Positions 1-6,331 of a stretch of DNA of 8,154 bases are shown piece after piece. The notes beneath the pieces are model-generated. The model saw only the letters and a list, made by a program, of their open reading frames with translations, did not search any database and was not told where the DNA came from. Made by a program: the position numbers and the translations under genes. The stretch spans positions 1-8,154 of the forward strand of contig JBAYFS010000101.1 of the NCBI GenBank assembly GCA_041667045.1. The letters are read 5' to 3'. This DNA is from JAQVSV01 sp041667045 (GTDB lineage Bacteria; Elusimicrobiota; Elusimicrobia; Elusimicrobiales; Elusimicrobiaceae). How positions within the stretch are numbered: the first letter of the stretch is position 1; the number at the start of each line of letters is the position of its first letter.

Positions 1-937
1 AGAAACTCTCAAGATTCACCAGCGCGGCGAATTTGCTGCCAAGCTCTGAAATTCTGGGGGCAAGAGCAAACCAGGCGGCAGACATGGAAACTATCAAAAA
101 AACCGGCGCGCACAGGCTGAACTCAACGCCCACGCCACCTTTATAAAGAGAGGCGGAATAAAAAACAGCCAGCAGACCCGCCAAGCCCGCCGCAAGTTTC
201 GCCGCCGCGTTTAACGCGACACCGGCATCCGGAATAAGGGACCCAGACAGTTCATTCACTAAAACCCCGTACCCACGCGCGGTTTCGTCCTCCGTCGCAT
301 TCTCTTTAATGCCGCCCAGCCGCTGCACGGTTTCAAAAGACTCGCTCGCAATGGCGTGTTCCGCGTTTGAAGCCACAACGGAATCCTCAATGCCGGCATG
401 CAATGAATGATACAGCAGTAATCCCGGCAGCAAAACGGTTAACGCCGCGACCCAGCCGAAAGCGGAATTAACAAACAGCGCCGTAGCGCAGGCGCCCAGG
501 ATATAAGCGGCGGGGATAATTATTCCTGGAAGGACATCGGCCCAAAGGCAAGCCGCGCGCAGAGCGTTTTCATTCAAGACGCATGCGCCGGCAAGACCAG
601 CGCCGCCCTTGCCGCCGGTGTGTTTGGAATGAACCGTTCGGGATAAAACCTCGGTCAGCAGAACAGAAGCCAGCCTGCCCTGCGCCGAGCACAAAACGAG
701 CCGCAGAACATACCCTATGGTAAAAAATCCGCAAGCCAACAGAGACACCGAATACACCGCGCCGTACCAACCCGGTACGCCGCTTAAAAAAGCGCAAACA
801 GCCCCCGCCAGTTCAAGCGTGGCGCACAGGGCTAAGGTAACCGCGCACAGGCCAAGCGCGCCCGCGCCGAGAAATCGCATTTTAAGCGGGGCGAGCCTGC
901 TGGCGAAAGACCTGAAGGTTTTTATATAGCGCGCCAT
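1..937 (-). CDS. Probable ABC exporter transmembrane domain, C-terminal part outside the window
   Basis: The frame starts at the ATG at 937 and stays open to position 1 (312 codons), so the protein continues past the window. I read about six hydrophobic spans: residues 23-48, 58-82, 133-154, 156-176, 244-265 and 275-293. Long soluble loops after span 2 and span 4 sit where ABC exporters have their cytoplasmic coupling loops. The loop after span 4 has ASESFETVQRLGGIKENATED, resembling the E-x-L-x-GI-x-x-VK pattern of exporters, and the end, PRISELGSKFAALVNLESF, resembles the closing P-x-x-x-L-G...SLERI helix that precedes the nucleotide-binding domain. This rests on spacing and weak motifs, so the call is moderate. 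The ATP-binding domain, if present, would lie beyond position 1. No good Shine-Dalgarno site precedes it; the TGATG overlap suggests coupling to the MORN gene. Alternatively it may be an unrelated six-helix membrane protein. Confidence 0.6.
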   Translation of the reverse strand, partial: MARYIKTFRSFASRLAPLKMRFLGAGALGLCAVTLALCATLELAGAVCAFLSGVPGWYGAVYSVSLLACGFFTIGYVLRLVLCSAQGRLASVLLTEVLSRTVHSKHTGGKGGAGLAGACVLNENALRAACLWADVLPGIIIPAAYILGACATALFVNSAFGWVAALTVLLPGLLLYHSLHAGIEDSVVASNAEHAIASESFETVQRLGGIKENATEDETARGYGVLVNELSGSLIPDAGVALNAAAKLAAGLAGLLAVFYSASLYKGGVGVEFSLCAPVFLIVSMSAAWFALAPRISELGSKFAALVNLESF

Positions 938-1698
938 CAAAACTTTTTCTCGTATTGCAGCTTGCCGTTCTTCTTGTAAGATTTTCGAGACACCTGGCGG
1001 CCCGCCTTATACTCGTCCTCGTACATGAGTTTGCCGTCTGAAAAGTAAGTTTTAAGGATACCGTCGAATTCCCCGTTTTTGAAAGTAGCTTCAAGCTGCA
1101 GGGTACCGTCCTCAAGATACAGCTTCGAAGACCCGTCCTTCACCGAATCCTTATAATTGGTTTCATCATGCAGTTTTCCGTTATCATAAAAATTTCTGGA
1201 CAGCCCGCTCACTTTTCCTTTACTGTACATTTCGGAAGCCACAAGGGTGCCGGTGTCATTGTAAACCCGATACTCTCCGTCCCACAGGCCTGTTTTGCAA
1301 CTGTATTTTTCACGCACGCCGCCGTTTTCGGAGTAATTCTTCACCTCGCCGTCGCACTTGCCGTTTTTCATCATCATTTCGGAAAATATTTTTCCGTCCG
1401 GATAATTGAGGCGCGCGAGCCCGTTCTTCTCGTTTTTGGAAAACGTGATCGTCCGCACCACGGTTTTGCCGTCCGGCCCGTATTCGTTGACCTGTCCGTC
1501 GGGAATTTTGCCGGTCAGCTTACCGTTCTCGCCTTTTTCGTTCAGTTTCCGGCGCGCGATTTCCTTGCCGTCCTTGGCGAAAATGATTTCCTTGACCGCG
1601 CCGTTAGGATAAACTCCTTCGAATTTCATTGTCACCTCGGCTCCGCATAAAGCCGAAAAAATAAACGCCACCGCCACTGCCGGAATTATCTTTTTCAT
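937..1698 (-). CDS. Exported MORN-2 (YwqK-like) repeat protein
   Basis: The mature protein is almost entirely short beta-hairpin repeats of the MORN-2 / YwqK type. From the ATG at 1698 it has 253 residues. Residues 1-20 are a signal peptide: MKKII, a hydrophobic core (PAVAVAFIFSAL), then CGA before EVTMKFEG, which suits signal peptidase I; SALC is a poor lipobox. The repeats follow a DG-x-YxxDG-type pattern, with the leading DG/NG/SG at residues 67, 92, 116, 140, 164, 188 and 212 (seven copies, 24 residues apart apart from the first step) and an eighth partial copy ending in NGKLQYEKKF. The surface is rich in Lys, Asp and Tyr. In Bacillus YwqK is an immunity-type antitoxin, but MORN-2 repeats are widespread and structural, so no function is inferred here beyond a secreted, envelope-associated protein. 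Its stop codon TGA overlaps the ATG of the next gene by one base (TGATG), a sign of coupled translation. Confidence 0.85.
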   Translation of the reverse strand: MKKIIPAVAVAFIFSALCGAEVTMKFEGVYPNGAVKEIIFAKDGKEIARRKLNEKGENGKLTGKIPDGQVNEYGPDGKTVVRTITFSKNEKNGLARLNYPDGKIFSEMMMKNGKCDGEVKNYSENGGVREKYSCKTGLWDGEYRVYNDTGTLVASEMYSKGKVSGLSRNFYDNGKLHDETNYKDSVKDGSSKLYLEDGTLQLEATFKNGEFDGILKTYFSDGKLMYEDEYKAGRQVSRKSYKKNGKLQYEKKF

Positions 1699-1705
1699 AT
1701 GAAGT

Positions 1706-1711
1706 CTCCTT
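1706..1711 (-). promoter_or_regulatory. Ribosome binding site that decides the MORN-repeat gene start
   Basis: AAGGAG ends seven bases before the ATG at 1698. The longer frame from 1722 would add eight residues ahead of a good signal peptide and has no equally placed ribosome site, so 1698 is preferred. Confidence 0.75.
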
Positions 1712-1721
1712 AGAAATAGCA

Positions 1722-2900
1722 CTACGCCTGTTTCACTTTTTTCCCGGCGGAGGCCAGCATATACTCCGCTTTTCTGGTTATCTCGTCCAGATTCGCTTCG
1801 GGTTCATACAGTTTGCGCGCATACGGAAACACCGTCACAAAGGCGTCAACCACCGCGGGGTCGAAAGCGCGCCCCGCTTCCGAAGTGATATGCTTAAACG
1901 CTTCGTCCGCGGACCAGGCTTTTTTATACACGCGCGGCATGCAAAGCGCGTCAAACACGTCAGCAACCGAAACGATGCGCGCCTCAAGGGGAATATCGTC
2001 GCCCTTAATGCCGTCCGGGTAGCCGGTCCCGTCGTATTTTTCATGATGACCAGCCGCCACACGATAAGCCGCGCGAAGAAACGCGCTTTGCGCGTCGGTC
2101 AAAATCCGCGCGCCATAAACGGTGTGTTTTTTCATCTCCTCGTATTCCGGCCCGGTGAGGCGGCCCGGTTTCAAAAGAATGGCGTCGGGCAAGGCAACCT
2201 TGCCGATATCGTGCAGAGGGCTGGCGAGCTTTATCACTTCAGCGTCATCGGCGGGCAAGCCCATGGCTCGGCTTAAGAGATAAGACAACACGCTGATATT
2301 GCGCAGATGTTTCGCCGTGTCCTGCTGGTCACGGTATTCCGCCGTCATGGCGAGCCGGTAAATGGTTTCCAGTTGCGCGCTTTTCAGGTTTTCGTAAAGT
2401 CTGGCGTTTTCTATGGCGTTGGCCGCAACCGCGCCCAGCAGTTGGAGAATGCCTTCATCCTCTTCCGTAAAATCTGTGCGGTCGCGCTTATTAAGCACCT
2501 CGAACACGCCGATAATGCCGCGCCGGTTGTCGCGCAAAGGCAGCGCCAGGATATTGCGGGTCCGGTAGCCGGTTACCTTGTCAATATCCATAGTGAAGCG
2601 CGGATCGGAATAGGCGTCGCCGATATTTATAATGTCGCCGCTCTGGGCGGCCAGACCCGCCACGCCCTTGCCGCCGGGGATGCGGATTTCCTGCCGTTCC
2701 AGGCCCTGCGCGAAAAAAGACCACAGCTCGCCGCTTTTCAAATCCTTCAGAAAAACGGTGCAGCGGTCGGCGTTGAGGATTTCGCGCACCTGTTCGCCTA
2801 TAAGGCTGACGAGCTTGTCCAGCCTGGGCTCGTGCGCGATTTCGTTGCCGAACCGGATGAGCAGCTGGAGCCGTTTCTCGGCGTCAAAAGCACTGGACAT
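1722..2900 (-). CDS. GAF-HD-GYP protein, predicted cyclic-di-GMP phosphodiesterase
   Basis: This is a 392-residue soluble protein with no signal peptide or membrane helix. Residues about 25-165 form a GAF sensor domain, with typical GKGVAGLAAQSGDIINIGDAYSD-type sequence around 78-99 and RNILALPLRD at 115-124. It contains NK (137-138), F144 and D148-E149, which fit the NK-(n)-F-x3-DE signature of cyclic-nucleotide-binding GAFs. A helical connector (165-185) leads to an HD-GYP domain (about 180-365), with E188 and H198 in AEYRDQQDTAKH, HD at 230-231 (LHDIGK), H259, HH at 285-286, and DGTGYP at 290-295. All the metal-binding and signature residues expected for an active HD-GYP phosphodiesterase (c-di-GMP to pGpG/GMP) are present. 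The partner is therefore probably c-di-GMP, with a GAF ligand that is unknown. It overlaps glcF and precedes the MORN gene by 23 bases, so all are probably co-expressed. It could instead act on other cyclic dinucleotides. Confidence 0.9.
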   Translation of the reverse strand: MSSAFDAEKRLQLLIRFGNEIAHEPRLDKLVSLIGEQVREILNADRCTVFLKDLKSGELWSFFAQGLERQEIRIPGGKGVAGLAAQSGDIINIGDAYSDPRFTMDIDKVTGYRTRNILALPLRDNRRGIIGVFEVLNKRDRTDFTEEDEGILQLLGAVAANAIENARLYENLKSAQLETIYRLAMTAEYRDQQDTAKHLRNISVLSYLLSRAMGLPADDAEVIKLASPLHDIGKVALPDAILLKPGRLTGPEYEEMKKHTVYGARILTDAQSAFLRAAYRVAAGHHEKYDGTGYPDGIKGDDIPLEARIVSVADVFDALCMPRVYKKAWSADEAFKHITSEAGRAFDPAVVDAFVTVFPYARKLYEPEANLDEITRKAEYMLASAGKKVKQA

Positions 2901-4293
2901 TTTTGTTCCCCTCGATTACAGCCTTAAGCAAAACACAGTAATGCACGGCATGGGCGGACGGATAATAGTTTTTAAACCCGCCGGCGAGCCAGCCGGTTTC
3001 AGCCGCCGAAGAAGTCACTGCCAGCGCCGTCTGCACGCTCGCCATGTTGCCGACCTTTCTTTTTAAAAGGCGCGTGGCAAAACCGGAATTGACATACGGA
3101 TAAGCCCCGTAAGAGCCGTCGGGCATCGCCGGTTCTGGCACGGCTCGGTAAGCGTCGCCGAAAGTCCGCCTGAGAATATTTTCGAGCGCGGCGGACGCGG
3201 CGGGAAATTTTCCGATCCCGGCCGCATAATGCATGGCGATGCTGCTGCCCGCTATTTTCACTCCGGCCCCGCCGTCTTGCGCGGCGGCGGCGCGGTCTCT
3301 GATATTCTGCTCCAGCAGATCGGAACTGATAAACTCGGACACTTCCTGCACATGCCTGGCGAATCTGGCTGCGCGGGAACGCATTACATCCTCGCCCGAG
3401 AACAGCTGCTCGGCGGAGCGAAGAAACCCGGCGCAATCGGAGCAGGAGCAGACAAGCGGTTTCAAATCGTCGCCGCACAGTTCGTAATAACGGTCGATAA
3501 CCCGGCTTAAAGCGAGCCGAGCGGTTTCTGCGTCGCCGGACATGAACGAGTAAAACCCGCAGCACAGGCCGTCAAGAACCTTCACGGGCCCGGCCAGCGT
3601 GTCCAGAAGATAAATAGCAGCGGTAGCCGCCTCAGGATACAGATACTCCTCACCGCAGGATGGGAAATATACGCACGCGGGCGTTTTGCCTTCCGCTTCT
3701 TTAAGCAGCCTGTTTTCGCGGAGATAGGAATTTAAAAATTTAAAACGCGGGCGACCCATCAGCATTCCGGCCATTTCGGGCCGGAAAATTTTCCCGACGC
3801 CCGGCATGGCGCCCAGAACCCGCAGGGTGTTGCAGAACAGCACGCTGGTGCGCGCGCTGTAGCGGTCCAGCGAAAGTTTTTTAAAAAAGCTTTTTATGCC
3901 CGACGGAAAACGCTCTATGCCGAACGAACGCAGCCCCTCCCAGACGTGCAGGGGCGTTTTAACGGCGGTATAACAAACATTTTCGCAGGCGCCGCACAGC
4001 AGGCAGTTTTTCAGCAGAGCCTGCACTTCGCGCCGGTTGTCCTCCGGCTTCAGGCGGCGGGTCATCGCCATGCGGATAAGCTGGTTCCGTCCGCGCCCGT
4101 TTTCGCCTTCCAGGCCCGCGATGCGGTAAGTGGGGCAGGCCTGCTCGCAATAACCGCAGCGGTTGCACTGGCAGACGGAATCATAAAGACTCCGGTCGCC
4201 CTGCCCGGTGAGAATTACGCCCAGGTGGCTTTCCGCCGCTTCCGGGGGATAAAGCTCCTTATGCTCGAACATGGGTTCTGCGGCTTCAGGCAT
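2884..4293 (-). CDS. glcF: GlcF-like iron-sulfur subunit of the hydroxyacid oxidase, with a degenerate second CCG domain
   Basis: GlcF carries electrons from the GlcD/GlcE flavins to the respiratory chain. Starting at 4293 gives 469 residues; the frame is open up to an ATG at 4338, but that start lacks a ribosome site. Two [4Fe-4S] ferredoxin motifs are clear: C43-x2-C46-x2-C49-x3-C53-P (in CNRCGYCEQACPTY) and C97-x2-C100-x2-C103-x3-C107 (CLLCGACENVC). The first CCG domain is intact: C213 in YFPSCGEEY, C244-C245-G in GLCCGFYSFMSGD, and C284-x2-C287 in CSCSDC. The second CCG domain keeps its fold cues (HYAAG at 355, LLKRKVGNM at 409-417, AVTSSA at 425-430), but there is no cysteine between 288 and 451: the positions of the usual HxPCH, CCG and GC are Ala-Ala-Gly, Met-Pro-Asp and Ala-Glu-Thr. 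Pairing with the upstream gene makes the subunit call firm. The 3' end overlaps the next gene by 17 bases. Confidence 0.87.
   Translation of the reverse strand: MPEAAEPMFEHKELYPPEAAESHLGVILTGQGDRSLYDSVCQCNRCGYCEQACPTYRIAGLEGENGRGRNQLIRMAMTRRLKPEDNRREVQALLKNCLLCGACENVCYTAVKTPLHVWEGLRSFGIERFPSGIKSFFKKLSLDRYSARTSVLFCNTLRVLGAMPGVGKIFRPEMAGMLMGRPRFKFLNSYLRENRLLKEAEGKTPACVYFPSCGEEYLYPEAATAAIYLLDTLAGPVKVLDGLCCGFYSFMSGDAETARLALSRVIDRYYELCGDDLKPLVCSCSDCAGFLRSAEQLFSGEDVMRSRAARFARHVQEVSEFISSDLLEQNIRDRAAAAQDGGAGVKIAGSSIAMHYAAGIGKFPAASAALENILRRTFGDAYRAVPEPAMPDGSYGAYPYVNSGFATRLLKRKVGNMASVQTALAVTSSAAETGWLAGGFKNYYPSAHAVHYCVLLKAVIEGNKNVQCF
2908..2913 (-). promoter_or_regulatory. Ribosome binding site of the GAF/HD-GYP gene
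   Basis: GAGGGG ends seven bases before the ATG at 2900. It lies inside the last codons of glcF, so the downstream start is read while glcF is still being translated. Confidence 0.7.
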
Positions 4294-6322
4294 GGGCATC
4301 TCCGAAAATCCACGGATTGAAAAGATTGCCGCGGTCAAAAACTTTTTTAAGTTTGCGGTGGCAGGGACTGGGCGTGAAAAATTTCAGCGCGCCGGATTCC
4401 GGCGCGGCGTGAAACGGTTTTGAGGACAGCTTGAGCGTGGCGGAAAGTATTACGCCGTACGCGCCGAAACTGCCGATCAGAAATCTGCTCACGTCGTAAC
4501 CGGCGGAGTTTTTCATCACCTTCCCGCCGAAAGACGCTATCTTCCCGTCCGGCAGGAGAACGCGCATGCCGATGACGATATCCCTAAGTCCGGCCCATTC
4601 GCGCGCGGCCAGCGCGCCGCCGAGGCTGCCTTCCAGTTCCGGAACCGCGAGATGAAAACCCTTGTCCGCCAAGGTTTTCAAAAGGGTTTTCACTTTAATG
4701 CCGGCTTCGGCGGTGACGGTGTAATTGCCTTCGTCCAAATCAATGACGGCGTTCATGTGATTGAGCCGCAAAGGCTCCAGTCCGCGCGTTTTTATGAATT
4801 TCTCGCCCAGCCTGCTCGCCGTGCCCACGATGATGGATGGGATTTTTTTATCCGCCCGCTCGCGTACGGTTGCGATAATTTTTTTAGCCGCCGGCGAAAA
4901 TTCAGGGAAAGCCGGACGCAAAAGGGTGTCGTGCGGCGTAGCCGCCACGGGCACTATTTTGTCCGGGTTGGATACCCCGGCGGGATCGAACGCTTTTTTT
5001 ATCCCCCGGAAAACATCCAGCGTGTCGGCGTCGAACAGCCAGGACATGGCGACGCGTTTATCAACCCCTACGCCGTGCTCTCCGGTAACAGAACCGCCCG
5101 CTTTTATGCAGGCTTTCAAAATTTCATAGCCGGCTTTCTTGACCCGACCCGTTTCAAACTGGTTGCGCTCGTCGAAAATTACGTTCGGATGCAGATTCCC
5201 GTCGCCCGCGTGAAAGAGAAGCCCCGCCCGGATATTATAGCGGGAGGTTATCTCGCGCACCTGCCTAAGCACTTCCGGCAATTGGGGCCGCGGCACCACC
5301 CCGTCCTCAACCGCGACATTGGGCGCCAGCCGCGCCATCGCGGCGTAACACCCGCGGCGGCCTTCCCATATTTTTCCGCGCTGTTCCTCGTCCTGCGCCA
5401 CGCGCCAGTGCAAAAGGTCGAATTTGCGACAGATTTCCTCGGCTTTTTCAAGTTCGTGCCGGGTTTCCTGAGCGGTGCCGTCCATCTCAATAACAAGCAC
5501 GGCCTCTGCGTCCAGCGGATAACCCGCGTGGACAAAAGCCTCCACGGCGGAAACGGTCAGCCTGTCCATCGCTTCCATGGCGCAGGGCAGAACGCCGCCC
5601 GCTATCATGGCGGACACCGCGCTTATGGCGCCCTCGATACTGTTAAACGCCGCCAGAACGGTTTGGACGGACGGCTGTTTCTCGGTTATATTAAGCCACA
5701 GTTTCGACACCACGCCCAGCGTTCCTTCCGCGCCGGTGATAAGGGCGGTGAAATCCGGCCCTTCGTCGTCCACCGAAAAATGGACGGTATCTCCCTCCGG
5801 CGTGACAACATCCACGGCCAGAACGTGATTTACGGTTACGCCGTATTTCAGGCAGCGCGGACCGCCGGCGTTCGTGCCGACGTTGCCGCCTATGGTGCAG
5901 ACTTTATTGCTGGCTGGATCGGGCGCGTAGAAAAAACCCGTCTCAGCCAGCTTGTCCTGCAAATGAAGATTAACAACCCCCGGCTCCACCACGGCGTAAC
6001 GGCGCGCGGTGTCAATTTCGATAATCCGGTTAAGCTGCACCAGATTTAAAACCACCCCGCCTTTAAGCGGCACACAGCCGCCCGACAGGCTGGTCGCGGC
6101 GGCGCGCGGCACAAAGGGTATTTCGGCCTCGCAGAGGACTTTGACAACCGGCGCGATCTGCGCGGCATCGGTAATCCGCACCACGCCTTCCGGCTTGGCC
6201 CGCCCTATTGACGAATCATAGGAATAAAGCGCTAGGCTCACATCGTCCCACGCGACATTTTCGCGCCCGACGATGGCGATGAGCCGGTCTCTGACGGCTA
6301 TAAATCTGTCGTGAGCAAACAT
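4286..6322 (-). CDS. glcD: Fused GlcD-GlcE FAD-linked 2-hydroxyacid (glycolate/D-lactate-type) oxidase
   Basis: Residues 1 to about 460 are a complete GlcD-type flavoprotein. The FAD-binding part includes PRAAATSLSGG (72-82), the stretch from PDP at 135 to GG at 154 with IGGNVGTNAGG, and TGAEGTLGVVSKLWL (196-210). The oxidase C-terminal domain carries HAGDGNLHPN (371-380) and TGEHGVGVDK (413-422), and ends at FDPAGVSNPDKIVP. After a short linker, residues 470-678 are a second, GlcE-like FAD-binding domain: LEGSLGGALAA (563-573), GGKVMKNSAGYDVSRFLIGS (599-618), and the GlcE-type tail KVFDRGNLFNP (660-670). In E. coli, GlcD and GlcE are separate subunits that work with GlcF to oxidise glycolate and pass electrons to the membrane chain. 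Between residues 637 and 655 almost the whole GlcE cap is missing. The real substrate (glycolate, D-lactate or another 2-hydroxyacid) cannot be read from sequence. The stop codon overlaps the next gene's preferred start by eight bases. Confidence 0.88.
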   Translation of the reverse strand: MFAHDRFIAVRDRLIAIVGRENVAWDDVSLALYSYDSSIGRAKPEGVVRITDAAQIAPVVKVLCEAEIPFVPRAAATSLSGGCVPLKGGVVLNLVQLNRIIEIDTARRYAVVEPGVVNLHLQDKLAETGFFYAPDPASNKVCTIGGNVGTNAGGPRCLKYGVTVNHVLAVDVVTPEGDTVHFSVDDEGPDFTALITGAEGTLGVVSKLWLNITEKQPSVQTVLAAFNSIEGAISAVSAMIAGGVLPCAMEAMDRLTVSAVEAFVHAGYPLDAEAVLVIEMDGTAQETRHELEKAEEICRKFDLLHWRVAQDEEQRGKIWEGRRGCYAAMARLAPNVAVEDGVVPRPQLPEVLRQVREITSRYNIRAGLLFHAGDGNLHPNVIFDERNQFETGRVKKAGYEILKACIKAGGSVTGEHGVGVDKRVAMSWLFDADTLDVFRGIKKAFDPAGVSNPDKIVPVAATPHDTLLRPAFPEFSPAAKKIIATVRERADKKIPSIIVGTASRLGEKFIKTRGLEPLRLNHMNAVIDLDEGNYTVTAEAGIKVKTLLKTLADKGFHLAVPELEGSLGGALAAREWAGLRDIVIGMRVLLPDGKIASFGGKVMKNSAGYDVSRFLIGSFGAYGVILSATLKLSSKPFHAAPESGALKFFTPSPCHRKLKKVFDRGNLFNPWIFGDAHA
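4300..4303 (-). promoter_or_regulatory. Ribosome binding site that decides the glcF start
   Basis: GGAG sits six bases before the ATG at 4293. It directly abuts the ATG at 4299 and is far from the ATG at 4338, so 4293 is the best start. The site lies inside the last codons of the fused oxidase gene, consistent with coupled translation. Confidence 0.65.
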
Positions 6323-6326
6323 GTTT

Positions 6327-6331
6327 CTCCT
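6327..6331 (-). promoter_or_regulatory. Ribosome binding site of the GlcD-GlcE fusion gene
   Basis: AGGAG lies four bases before the ATG at 6322 and overlaps the TAG stop codon of the tryptophanase gene (6330-6332). The overlap suggests that ribosomes finishing the lyase reinitiate on the oxidase gene. The spacing is slightly short but workable. Confidence 0.7.

Noticed and set aside
717..929. Short open frames of both strands at 570-929
   Set aside because: They fall inside the membrane-protein frame that runs from 937 to the window edge. That frame has a long uninterrupted sequence with regular hydrophobic spans and is far better supported.
4299..4338. Earlier ATG starts for glcF at 4338 and 4299
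   Set aside because: Neither has a properly spaced ribosome site, whereas the ATG at 4293 follows GGAG by six bases and gives a normal family N-terminus.
4652..6049. A long plus-strand open frame of 465 codons opposite the oxidase gene
   Set aside because: It lies wholly antisense to a clearly conserved flavoprotein gene. Its translation has no recognisable domain and looks like a codon-bias shadow.
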